A stretch of DNA of 64,000 nt from Bacteroidales bacterium. Lineage in GTDB: Bacteria; Bacteroidota; Bacteroidia; Bacteroidales; UBA12077. The stretch is from positions 54,587 to 118,586 of the forward strand of contig JANQHE010000027.1 of the NCBI GenBank assembly GCA_028282785.1, read 5' to 3'. The translations under genes were made by a program, and so were the position numbers. How positions within the stretch are numbered: the stretch's first letter is position 1; every line of letters starts with the position of its first letter. Of the stretch, positions 1 to 8,490 are shown one piece after another. The notes below the pieces were generated by a model. That model was not told the DNA's origin and ran no database searches. It was given only the letters and a program-made list of their open reading frames with translations.

Positions 1-82
1 TTATTGATCATTCTTATTTTTAATTTTGAACAAGAATAAATTATACAAATAAATCTTTTATAACATTAAATACATCAAAAAT

Positions 83-2977
83 ATGGCTCTAGATAATTTT
101 ATTCAACGTCATAATGGTCCCAGAGATCATGAAATCAGTAAAATGGTTGAGAAAATCGGCGTTTCAAGTTTAGATGAATTAATTGATAAAACAGTTCCTC
201 CTGCGATTAGGCTGAAAGAACCAATGGCAGTTGGAAAAGCTATGAGTGAATATGAGTATTCTAACAAATTAAGAAGAATTGCTGCAAAAAATAAGTTGTA
301 CAAATCTTTCATTGGTTTAGGTTACTATGATACTATTACTCCGGCAGTTATCCAACGTAATATTTTAGAAAATCCAAGTTGGTATACCTCTTACACTCCT
401 TATCAAGCAGAGATCTCTCAAGGAAGATTAGAAGCCTTGTTAAACTTCCAAACTGTTATTTCGGATCTAACAGGTATGCAATTAGCTAATGCATCTTTGT
501 TAGATGAATCAACAGCAGCATCGGAAGCAATGATTATGCTTTATAATGCACGTCCGAGAAAACAAGCAAAGGCAGGAGCTAATGTTTTCTTTATTGATGA
601 AAACATGTTCCCTCAAAATATTGATGTAATTGAAGCTCGTGCAGTTCCTCTTGGAATTGAAGTTGTTAAAGGAAGCTTCAAATCTGTTGAGCTAAATGAT
701 AAAATATTTGGAGCAATTGTTCAGTATCCAGCTGTCGACGGAAAGGTTGAAGATTATAAAGAATTTGTTGAAAAAGCTCATGCTAATGAAACGGCAGTTG
801 CAGTTGCTGCAGATATAATGAGTTTGGTTCTATTAACTCCTCCGGGAGAATGGGGAGCTGATGTTGTTGTTGGTTCAACACAACGATTTGGCATACCTAT
901 GGGGTATGGTGGGCCACACGCTGGCTATTTTGCTACTTCCGAGAAATATAAAAGAAATATTCCCGGGAGAATTATTGGTGTTTCAAAAGACGCACAAAAT
1001 AAGTTAGCTCTTCGTATGGCTCTTCAAACTCGTGAACAACATATTAAACGTGAACGCGCCACTTCAAATATTTGTACTGCACAAGCTTTATTAGCTACCA
1101 TGGCAGGTATGTACGCGGTGTATCATGGTGCCGAAGGTTTAAAGCGCATAGCTTTGCATATACACTATATGGCGGTAACTCTTAATGAAAAGTTACAGGC
1201 CCTTGGATTTGAACAAGAGAATAAAGACTTCTTCGATACATTAAAAGTTAAGCTTGGAAATGTAAAATTGGCTGATATACAAAAGCTAGCTTTACAGAGG
1301 GAGATCAATCTAAATTATATTGATGATAATACAATTGGAATCAGTACGGACGAAACTACATTATTGACTGACTTAAATGATGTAATTGAAGTTTTTGCGC
1401 AGGCGGCAGAAAAAAAGGCAGATGTTGCGTGCCATATTAATGAAAAAATTGGTTTAAACAGTAAATTTAAGCGTACATCAGAATTCCTAACACTTGAAAT
1501 CTTCAGTAGATATCGTTCTGAAACTGAAATGATGCGTTATATTAAGAAGTTGGAGAGAAAAGATTTTTCATTAACGCATTCGATGATTTCATTAGGTTCT
1601 TGTACCATGAAGTTAAATGCAGCAAATGAGATGTTTGCAATGAGTTGGCCCGAATTTGGAGGATTACACCCATTTGTTCCTGCAGATCAGGCGGAAGGAT
1701 ATCATCAGCTATTTAAAGAATTAGAGGAAGACTTAAAAGTTATCACAGGATTTGATGCTATTTCATTCCAACCTAATTCCGGTGCTGCAGGTGAGTATAC
1801 CGGTTTAATGGTTATTCGTGAATATCATATTGAGAATGGACAGGAGCATAGAGATGTTGCGTTAATACCTTCTTCAGCACACGGAACAAATCCGGCAAGT
1901 GCTGTTATGGCCGGAATGAAAGTTGTTGTGGTAGAGTGTGATGAAAATGGTAACATTGATATTGAAGATTTAAAAAAGAAAGCAGAAGAGCATAAAGAAA
2001 ACTTAGCAGCCTGGATGGTAACTTACCCATCAACTCATGGAGTTTTTGAAAGCCAAATCCGAGAAATGAACCAAATAGTTCATGATAATGGCGGTTTGGT
2101 TTATATGGATGGTGCAAATATGAATGCTCAGCTGGGATTAACAAATCCGGCAAGTATTGGAGCTGATGTTTGCCACTTGAACCTACATAAAACATTTGCT
2201 ATACCTCATGGTGGAGGTGGACCAGGTGTTGGACCAATTGGTGTTAATGAAAAATTATTACCATACTTACCTTCTCACCCGGTTGTAAAAACTGGCGGAG
2301 AAAAAGCAATAAAAGCAGTTTCTGCAGCTCCTTGGGGAAGTGCTCATGTCCTTACCATTTCACATGCTTTTATTAAAATGATGGGTGGAGAAGGATTAAC
2401 AAGCGTTGGTAAAATAGCAATCCTTAATGCTAACTATTTAGCAGCTTCATTAAAAGGGTATTATGATATCCTTTATACAGGAGAAACAGGGTATGTAGCG
2501 CATGAAATGATTGTTGAATGCCGTAATTTTAAACCAATGGCAAATATAACAGAAGCTGATATTGCCAAGCGATTAATGGATTATGGATTCCATGCTCCAA
2601 CATTATCATTCCCTGTTCATGGAACACTAATGGTTGAACCAACCGAAAGTGAATCATTACAGGAATTAGATCGTTTTATCGAATCTATGATAGCTATTTA
2701 TAATGAAATTATTGAGGTTAAAGATGGAAAAGTTGATGCTGAGAATAATGTAGTAAGAAATGCCCCTCATACACAGGATGTAGTTGTTGCTAATGATTGG
2801 GATCGCCCATATGAAAGAGAAAAAGCCGCATTCCCATTAAATTGGATTCGTGAGAATAAATTCTGGCCTACAGTAAGCAGAATAGATGATGGCTTTGGTG
2901 ATAGAAACTTGATTTGTTCTTGTGCTCCGATCGAGGAATATAGAGAGGGAAAGTTTTCCTTTGAAAATTTAAAATAA
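83..2977 (+). CDS. gcvP: Glycine dehydrogenase (aminomethyl-transferring), P protein of the glycine cleavage system
   Basis: This cytoplasmic PLP enzyme decarboxylates glycine and passes the aminomethyl group to the lipoyl H protein. The 964 residues match the long single-chain bacterial GcvP, which fuses the two halves that are separate in other taxa. The C-terminal half carries the PLP-lysine motif LNLHKTFAIPHGGGGPG, with Lys703 as the predicted Schiff-base residue. The N-terminal half begins with the family-typical RHNGP segment near residue 9. Only 82 bases precede the start, and no gcvT or gcvH is nearby, so the system is dispersed here, as is usual in Bacteroidota. A strong hairpin follows the stop. 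Confidence 0.98.
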   Translation: MALDNFIQRHNGPRDHEISKMVEKIGVSSLDELIDKTVPPAIRLKEPMAVGKAMSEYEYSNKLRRIAAKNKLYKSFIGLGYYDTITPAVIQRNILENPSWYTSYTPYQAEISQGRLEALLNFQTVISDLTGMQLANASLLDESTAASEAMIMLYNARPRKQAKAGANVFFIDENMFPQNIDVIEARAVPLGIEVVKGSFKSVELNDKIFGAIVQYPAVDGKVEDYKEFVEKAHANETAVAVAADIMSLVLLTPPGEWGADVVVGSTQRFGIPMGYGGPHAGYFATSEKYKRNIPGRIIGVSKDAQNKLALRMALQTREQHIKRERATSNICTAQALLATMAGMYAVYHGAEGLKRIALHIHYMAVTLNEKLQALGFEQENKDFFDTLKVKLGNVKLADIQKLALQREINLNYIDDNTIGISTDETTLLTDLNDVIEVFAQAAEKKADVACHINEKIGLNSKFKRTSEFLTLEIFSRYRSETEMMRYIKKLERKDFSLTHSMISLGSCTMKLNAANEMFAMSWPEFGGLHPFVPADQAEGYHQLFKELEEDLKVITGFDAISFQPNSGAAGEYTGLMVIREYHIENGQEHRDVALIPSSAHGTNPASAVMAGMKVVVVECDENGNIDIEDLKKKAEEHKENLAAWMVTYPSTHGVFESQIREMNQIVHDNGGLVYMDGANMNAQLGLTNPASIGADVCHLNLHKTFAIPHGGGGPGVGPIGVNEKLLPYLPSHPVVKTGGEKAIKAVSAAPWGSAHVLTISHAFIKMMGGEGLTSVGKIAILNANYLAASLKGYYDILYTGETGYVAHEMIVECRNFKPMANITEADIAKRLMDYGFHAPTLSFPVHGTLMVEPTESESLQELDRFIESMIAIYNEIIEVKDGKVDAENNVVRNAPHTQDVVVANDWDRPYEREKAAFPLNWIRENKFWPTVSRIDDGFGDRNLICSCAPIEEYREGKFSFENLK

Positions 2978-2985
2978 ATTTGATA

Positions 2986-3016
2986 AAAGACCCGGATTTT
3001 AATCCGGGTCTTTGTT
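2986..3016. terminator. Bidirectional intrinsic terminator between gcvP and the convergent barrel gene
   Basis: A 13-bp perfect stem (arms 2986-2998 and 3001-3013) with core GACCCGG/CCGGGTC has A residues on one side and T residues on the other. It lies between convergent genes and can serve both. Confidence 0.85.
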
Positions 3017-3018
3017 TG

Positions 3019-3618
3019 TTAAAACCTATATATCAGGGATAACCTAGCTGAGGAATTTGATAAACCATAGCTGAAACCTGAAACGTCTTTCTCTGTTAGA
3101 TATTCATCCCAGAAATTTTTTCCTTTTTCTGTCCCGGTTTTATAGCTTATGGATGGAAGAAGTTCTGCACCAAGAATAAAATGGTCGTTTATTTTGTAAT
3201 TTAAACCTACTACGAAATTGAAGCCTGGCTCATAAATTGAACGTTCAGAGATTTGATCATGATTATCAATAGTTTTATCGTCGTAATCATACTCTGAGCT
3301 ATTATAGGTAAAAGATAAGTCTGCACCATACCTGAATTCAAGGTTGTCGGAAATGTTGGTTCTAAATTCATGACCCACTTGTATACTAAAGCCAAACCCT
3401 TTACTTTCAGTTTCTAAACTATCAGTTATTTCAATTTTATTGCTTCCGTTTAAAAGTAAAGTATTAAAACGCCACATTGATTTATTTGTACCCGTTTTAT
3501 AAGTTAGCCCAAAATTATCAAGGTTAGAAAATAACAAACCAACTTCTTTTTGTTTTACCTGGGCATTTAAGAAAAGAGGAAGGGTTAATGATAAAGTAAT
3601 AATTAGTAATTTTTTCAT
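3019..3618 (-). CDS. Secreted outer-membrane beta-barrel-like protein
   Basis: The 199 residues start with a clear signal peptide (MKKLLIITLSLTLPLFLNAQ, cleavage near residue 20). Alternating hydrophobic/polar strands follow, ending in the aromatic C-terminus LSLIYRF typical of outer-membrane barrels. The pattern suggests an 8-10 strand OmpX/OmpW-like porin-fold protein. I do not recognise a specific family and infer no substrate. It is convergent with gcvP and shares the hairpin between them. About 150 bp of AT-rich DNA upstream should contain its promoter. Confidence 0.7.
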   Translation of the reverse strand: MKKLLIITLSLTLPLFLNAQVKQKEVGLLFSNLDNFGLTYKTGTNKSMWRFNTLLLNGSNKIEITDSLETESKGFGFSIQVGHEFRTNISDNLEFRYGADLSFTYNSSEYDYDDKTIDNHDQISERSIYEPGFNFVVGLNYKINDHFILGAELLPSISYKTGTEKGKNFWDEYLTEKDVSGFSYGLSNSSARLSLIYRF

Positions 3619-3771
3619 TTTAATAAATTTTAATTAATAATAAGGATAATTATCGGAGGAAGCATCAACTTATATGCCGAAAAAGCTTATAAATCCAGCA
3701 TTACATGTTATTAGATGTTAAAAGAAATTAATAAAAGTATATTCAGAAGAAAAATCTAAGAAACTTATATA

Positions 3772-4014
3772 CTAAATCTTTTTGTTATTTAAGTTGAATA
3801 ACCCTAATATAGATATGAAAGCCCATATTCCTTCTAATATTATAAACGGTACATACTTGAGTAAAATAGAGGCGTAACAAGCAGTTGCAGCTCCTACGAA
3901 GTTGAGTAAAATGTAAAGTAGGCTTTTATTAGTAACAACATTAACCAGGTTAAGAAAAAAAGCTATTAAGATTAAGGATACTCCAACAAATCCAATCAGG
4001 TCAATTGTATTCAT
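3772..4014 (-). CDS. Small integral membrane protein, CBU_0592-like
   Basis: The protein has 80 residues and three hydrophobic segments (about 5-24, 29-50 and 54-72). The pattern DLIGFVGVSLILIAFFLN followed by a second helix with NFVGAATACYAS resembles the small CBU_0592-type membrane proteins found across bacteria. No biochemical role is established for these. It stands alone, and the upstream 180 bp to the divergent gene at 4193 contains no other reading frame. Confidence 0.6.
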   Translation of the reverse strand: MNTIDLIGFVGVSLILIAFFLNLVNVVTNKSLLYILLNFVGAATACYASILLKYVPFIILEGIWAFISILGLFNLNNKKI

Positions 4015-4192
4015 AAATATACATTTAAAGCTAAATTAGTATTAATTTGCAATATTAATATTATAAACTTTTACACGGGACTTATTTTGGGTTAGATTAT
4101 AAATGTTCTTAAAAATTTAAACCAGGTATATTTTTATTATTTTTAATTCCTGATATAATTGCCAACTTTATTAATCAAAACCTTAGAAGAAA

Positions 4193-4816
4193 GTGAAATC
4201 ACATCTTATTTTAATAACAATTATTCTCGGATTAAGCCTTAATTTAAAGGCAAAAGAACCTAAATTAATTGAAGTTTTATTGATTAAAAATAACAACGAT
4301 ACTATACTTGTAAAGTCTAAAGCTAAATACCAAGAAGAATATAGTTTTAATAGTTTTGGATACTATAATGAGGATGGGAGCCGTGGAAGAGCTGATGCTA
4401 GTGAATATAAATTGATAATTATAAGTGATAAAAGACTAGAGTCAGTTAAATTAAAATCAACGGTTAAGAAAGGTTGTGATAAGCAAGTATTTCTAGAAAG
4501 AATTATTGATGGGCCAATGATCATGTACATTTTTCATTATGTAAAAGAAATGGTTTATACATCGAAATGTATTGATGAAGTTTATATTAGAAAATCTGAT
4601 GAAGAATGTGCTTATCCTATCTATAAGGAATTATGTGAACATGAAAGAGCTAATCTTACAATGATTAAACAGCCAAGTAACAGTGAAGATATGTTAAGAC
4701 TTTTTTCAGATGTTCCTGAAATTATCGAAGGAATAAAGTCTGGATACTATATTAGGTCAGATTTTGAAGAAATGATCTTAAAATATAATGAATATATGAA
4801 AGGTAAAGAAATCTAA
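4193..4816 (+). CDS. Secreted protein of unknown function
   Basis: I do not recognise this 207-residue protein. It starts at GTG (4193), preceded by an A/G-rich stretch. The GTG directly opens a signal peptide (KSHLILITIILGLSLNLKAK) and no ATG lies upstream in frame. The mature part is charged with four scattered cysteines (near 92, 122, 137 and 147) that could form disulfides in the periplasm. It converges on the response-regulator gene with an 8-bp gap. Confidence 0.55.
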   Translation: MKSHLILITIILGLSLNLKAKEPKLIEVLLIKNNNDTILVKSKAKYQEEYSFNSFGYYNEDGSRGRADASEYKLIIISDKRLESVKLKSTVKKGCDKQVFLERIIDGPMIMYIFHYVKEMVYTSKCIDEVYIRKSDEECAYPIYKELCEHERANLTMIKQPSNSEDMLRLFSDVPEIIEGIKSGYYIRSDFEEMILKYNEYMKGKEI

Positions 4817-4824
4817 TTATAATA

Positions 4825-5523
4825 TCAATCTTCTATACTTAATATTACTCCAACGGTAGGGATTGTTTCAATTTTAATTCTCGGTTCGGCTTGCAGGTAT
4901 TTACGAATTTTCGATATAAATACATCAAGGCTTCTACCAATGAAATAATCAGTTTCGCCCCATACCTGGATCATCAAATCTTCACGCTTTACTATATTAT
5001 TTTTTGATTTAGCAAGAATTAATAAAATTTTGGTTTCTTTTGATGTAAGCCTTTTAGATTCTTTATCAATTTTCAGTTCCTGGTTTTCGGAATCAAATTT
5101 AATTTTTCCAAGCTCAAACACATTCGTTACTTCTTCTTTTGGTTTATTGTTAACTCTTTTTAAAATAGATTGGATTCGAAATAAAAGTTCATCTTCATCG
5201 AAAGGTTTTGTAATATAATCATCAATTCCGATTTGAAAACCGCGCATTTTGTCTTCCTTCATCGATCGTGCCGTTAAAAATATAATTGGGATGGATTTAT
5301 TTTGGTTCCTGATTTTTTCTGCAAGAGTAAAGCCATCCATAAATGGCATCATAACATCCAGTATACAAAAATCAAAATCATAAGAATGAAATCCTTTTAA
5401 ACCGGATTTTCCATCGCGATATAACTTTACATCAAATCCATTGGCTTCAAGAAATTCTAATAATAGAAACCCTAGGTTTGTGTCGTCTTCAGCCAGTAAT
5501 ATTTTAAGTTTATTATTGCTCAT
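4825..5523 (-). CDS. OmpR-family response regulator, RprY-like
   Basis: The N-terminal receiver domain shows the acidic pair in AEDD, phospho-acceptor Asp56 in CILDVMMP, Thr84 in FLTARS and Lys106 in TKPFD. The C-terminal winged helix (about 135-230) has the OmpR-type segment SLDVFISKIRKYL. It starts 2 bp after the stop of the histidine kinase, so the two are cotranscribed kinase first. That order is typical of Bacteroidota RprX/RprY pairs. It should act as a phosphorylation-dependent transcription factor. The target genes cannot be read from the sequence. Confidence 0.92.
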   Translation of the reverse strand: MSNNKLKILLAEDDTNLGFLLLEFLEANGFDVKLYRDGKSGLKGFHSYDFDFCILDVMMPFMDGFTLAEKIRNQNKSIPIIFLTARSMKEDKMRGFQIGIDDYITKPFDEDELLFRIQSILKRVNNKPKEEVTNVFELGKIKFDSENQELKIDKESKRLTSKETKILLILAKSKNNIVKREDLMIQVWGETDYFIGRSLDVFISKIRKYLQAEPRIKIETIPTVGVILSIED

Positions 5524-5525
5524 TT

Positions 5526-6788
5526 TTATTGTTTACTGCAATAAGGTAATTTAATAATAAATTTAGATCCTTCGCCAGGAGTACTTTGAACACTAATTTC
5601 TCCATTAATTGATTCAATAATAGTTTTTACGGTTGATAATCCTATACCAAATCCTTTGACATTATGCACGTCACCTGTTGGTACACGAAAGTACTTTTCA
5701 AATATCTGATTGATATATTCTTTTTTTATTCCAATTCCATTATCTTCAACCTCAATTATGACGGAATTGTTTTTATCGAAAGAACGAATGATAATTTTAG
5801 GTTCCTTTTCACAATACTTAATGGCATTATCAATTAAGTTTGAGATAACAGTCTGAAAATCATCCTTATTAGCGCTTGTTGTGCATTTTTGAGATAATTG
5901 TTCATAGATTATCTCGCCTTTTAATTCCTGTATTTGAACTTTGTATGAATCAACTGTACATTTAATAAAATTACAGATATCAATTGTTTCACATTGATTT
6001 CCTACGCCATTTTCAATTCTGGCGATATCTAATAATCCTTCAACCCGGTTTTTAAGTTTACTATGCTCTACCTTTATAATACCTGAATAATGTTTAAGCT
6101 TTTTATCTTGAGATATTGTTTTGTTTTTTGATAACATGCTGTTGGCCAGAGCTATATTTGTTAATGGTGTTTTAAATTCGTGTGTAATGTTATTAATGAA
6201 GTCCCTGGTGCTTTTATAAAGTGCTTGCTCCCGCTTAAAGAATTTTAGAATAAAAAGAAATGAAAAAGCAATTAATGCTATTAGAATTATAGATGTTATA
6301 AACATAATACTTATTTGAGCGGCAATAAACTCTCTTTTTCTAGGAAATATGATCTTTAATTCAATGGCATTTTGTAAAAGAACGCTTTCGAGATTATTAG
6401 AAAAATAGGATTTTTTACAAACATTAAAATCGCTATCGGTTCTTGTATCAACAATATCGAATTCATAATCCGTTTTTATATGATAATAGTTTAACGCGCA
6501 TCTTACGATTGAATCAACCCGTTCCCATTCAACCTGATCATACATACTTTTATAGCAGGAAGATGTGCCGGCTTTTACAATGCAGTTAGCTACCTCTTTG
6601 CAAAGAGATTCGTCCTCGGCTATATCTTTTACGATTTGTTTCATAGCGAATTTAACGCTACGGCTAAACTGCTTTTCCTGCATATTGGCGGCTTTAACAA
6701 TCCATGTAATTTGAATTACTATTAAAGCAACTAAGCTTACAAAAGTAAGAGTTATTAATAATATTTGAGGTTTTCGATTTTTCATCAT
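5526..6788 (-). CDS. Two-component sensor histidine kinase, RprX-like
   Basis: The 420 residues contain a membrane helix at about 10-32, a periplasmic sensor domain of about 125 residues, and a second helix at about 158-182. The dimerisation/phosphotransfer H-box follows with His203 (THEFKTPLTN). The ATPase domain shows the N-box DNAIKYC, G1 VEDNGIGI and G2 GFGIGLS. The sensor domain has five cysteines (63, 69, 78, 97 and 124), which could make it redox-responsive. That is inference. It is the first gene of an operon with the regulator at 4825-5523. Confidence 0.92.
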   Translation of the reverse strand: MMKNRKPQILLITLTFVSLVALIVIQITWIVKAANMQEKQFSRSVKFAMKQIVKDIAEDESLCKEVANCIVKAGTSSCYKSMYDQVEWERVDSIVRCALNYYHIKTDYEFDIVDTRTDSDFNVCKKSYFSNNLESVLLQNAIELKIIFPRKREFIAAQISIMFITSIILIALIAFSFLFILKFFKREQALYKSTRDFINNITHEFKTPLTNIALANSMLSKNKTISQDKKLKHYSGIIKVEHSKLKNRVEGLLDIARIENGVGNQCETIDICNFIKCTVDSYKVQIQELKGEIIYEQLSQKCTTSANKDDFQTVISNLIDNAIKYCEKEPKIIIRSFDKNNSVIIEVEDNGIGIKKEYINQIFEKYFRVPTGDVHNVKGFGIGLSTVKTIIESINGEISVQSTPGEGSKFIIKLPYCSKQ

Positions 6789-6922
6789 ACAAATTTAACC
6801 AGAATATAAATCATTCATTTGAATTTTAACATCGTATTAACATGAATTAACTTTACAATAACCCCGTTAAAATTAATGTATTCATATATTTGATTAGAAT
6901 TTACAAACAAAAATTAACAGTT

Positions 6923-7144
6923 ATGAAAAAATTTCTAGTAGTACTATCCAGTATAGCTTTTATTGCGGTTATTTCTTTGGCTACAGTTAATGCTCAGGAA
7001 CCGGAAAAGAAAGCTGAAAAAGCTAAAACCGAGAAGTGTTCGAGCGAAAAATCAAAGAAATGCCCAAGTACTTGCGAAAAGAAAGCAAAAACTGCAGAAG
7101 CTAAGGCAGCTGAAGAAAAGAAAAAAGAAGAAAAGAAAAGGTAG
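6923..7144 (+). CDS. Small secreted Lys/Glu/Ala/Cys-rich protein
   Basis: The chosen ATG at 6923 opens a good signal peptide (MKKFLVVLSSIAFIAVISLA, cleavage after VNAQ). An earlier in-frame ATG at 6890 would bury it behind charged residues. The mature part of about 50 residues is low-complexity and highly charged (repeated EKKAEKAK blocks) with four cysteines in the middle. It is probably periplasmic and disordered. The function is unknown. It lies divergently upstream of the two-component operon and may belong to that regulon (inference). A terminator hairpin follows. Confidence 0.6.
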   Translation: MKKFLVVLSSIAFIAVISLATVNAQEPEKKAEKAKTEKCSSEKSKKCPSTCEKKAKTAEAKAAEEKKKEEKKR

Positions 7145-7166
7145 TTTTTTTCATGTATTGATTATG

Positions 7167-7199
7167 AGAGTTGATCTTGTTGAGGTCAACTCTTTTTTG
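7167..7199 (+). terminator. Intrinsic terminator after the small secreted gene
   Basis: A 10-bp stem (7167-7176 with 7184-7193, one G-T pair) is followed by TTTTTT. It overlaps the 3' end of the convergent ferredoxin/anchor gene. Confidence 0.75.
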
Positions 7200-8490
7200 T
7201 TATGGTCAAATGAAACTCTTCTTTTGGATCCGGAACTCCCAGTTCATTATAAAACTGTACTCTATCAATTATCTCTCCAATTATTAATAACAGTATTGAA
7301 AGAATTAATTCTTGGTAGAGTAAAACTCCAAAAGCAATACATGGAAGTAATATTCTTAAAACCGGCAAAATAAGATTTGTATTTGATGAAATAAAAGCTC
7401 TAAAAATATAAATAGTTAGCCTGAAAGTAAGGATAAATGCAAGTAAATAAATAGAATTAACTAAAATCAGATAAATGGTTATTCCAATAAAAACCGATTG
7501 TGCCGAGTGTATTTTTATTGGCCAGCGCCATGTTGCCAAACTATAAAGCATATCAATTGATATAAGTAAAATTACACCTAAGAAAACAACAATTACATTG
7601 GGTATATCAATTAAAAAGAAATCCATTAATACACCTACAAAAAACAAGGCAAAGCTTAAAATTTCTTTACTTAACCAGGAACTTTTTTGATTTAATACAG
7701 AACGCCAAACTCTGAATTTCTTGCCAAGATGGAACATACTTAATAAAGCTGATACTGCTCCGAGTCCGAGATAAAATAATTTGTTATTAGGTTGAAATAA
7801 TTCGGTTCTGTTCGAAGCGTATAAACTTACAAGAATAGCAGACAATAAAGTGAAAATAACCAGGGGCCATTCTTTTATAGCTGATATCTTCTCATATTTC
7901 TTAGTTTCTTTTTTATGGTATTGCTGATTTTCAAATATATCTAAATCAATTTCAGGCCCTGAATTATTTCTTCGTTTGTTAATTTTAATATTTGACCCTA
8001 CTTCAACAGGAACAGGCGTTGAGGCTTTTGACTCTTCAGATGTAAATACGGTATTGGAAAAATCTAAAGCGCCAACCGGACAAAGATCGGCACATGCTGG
8101 CTTTAGCTCTTCTTCAATTCTATGGTTACAAAATGTACATTTTTCAACTATTCCTGATTTGGGATTATATTTTGGAGCATCATAAGGACAGGCCCAGGTA
8201 CAATATTTACATCCGATACATTTTTCCGGATAATGAATTACAGCGCCCGTTTTTTTATCTCGGGAATAAGCAAGTGCAGGGCAGTTCTTCATGCATGGTG
8301 CATCATCACAATGATTACAAGCTATGGAAAGATAAAACAATGGTAAATCAGGAAAATGATGATCCTGGGATTTGTGAACATTTCTCCATTGTTCGGGAGA
8401 TTGAAAGCCATTTTCATTAATACATGCAATAACGCAAGCATGACATCCAACACATTTATTCTGATCAAAAATGAAAATGTTTTTGTTCAT
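7186..8490 (-). CDS. Fused 4Fe-4S ferredoxin and DmsC-type membrane anchor subunit
   Basis: Residues 1-150 hold four cysteine clusters of the DmsB/PhsB type (CVGCHACVIAC, CNHCDDAPCMKNC, CIGCKYCTWAC and a final CTFC...CADLC), enough for four 4Fe-4S centres. A linker follows, then about eight hydrophobic helices resembling the DmsC/NrfD quinone-interacting anchor. In DMSO reductase-type complexes these are usually two proteins; here they are one 434-residue chain. Its ATG overlaps the stop of the catalytic subunit gene as TAATG, implying translational coupling. It should carry electrons between the quinone pool and the molybdenum subunit. Confidence 0.9.
   Translation of the reverse strand: MNKNIFIFDQNKCVGCHACVIACINENGFQSPEQWRNVHKSQDHHFPDLPLFYLSIACNHCDDAPCMKNCPALAYSRDKKTGAVIHYPEKCIGCKYCTWACPYDAPKYNPKSGIVEKCTFCNHRIEEELKPACADLCPVGALDFSNTVFTSEESKASTPVPVEVGSNIKINKRRNNSGPEIDLDIFENQQYHKKETKKYEKISAIKEWPLVIFTLLSAILVSLYASNRTELFQPNNKLFYLGLGAVSALLSMFHLGKKFRVWRSVLNQKSSWLSKEILSFALFFVGVLMDFFLIDIPNVIVVFLGVILLISIDMLYSLATWRWPIKIHSAQSVFIGITIYLILVNSIYLLAFILTFRLTIYIFRAFISSNTNLILPVLRILLPCIAFGVLLYQELILSILLLIIGEIIDRVQFYNELGVPDPKEEFHLTITKKS

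Noticed and set aside
6963..7373. A 136-codon plus-strand frame
   Set aside because: It is a basic low-complexity shadow of the small secreted gene running into the antisense of the ferredoxin gene and through a terminator.
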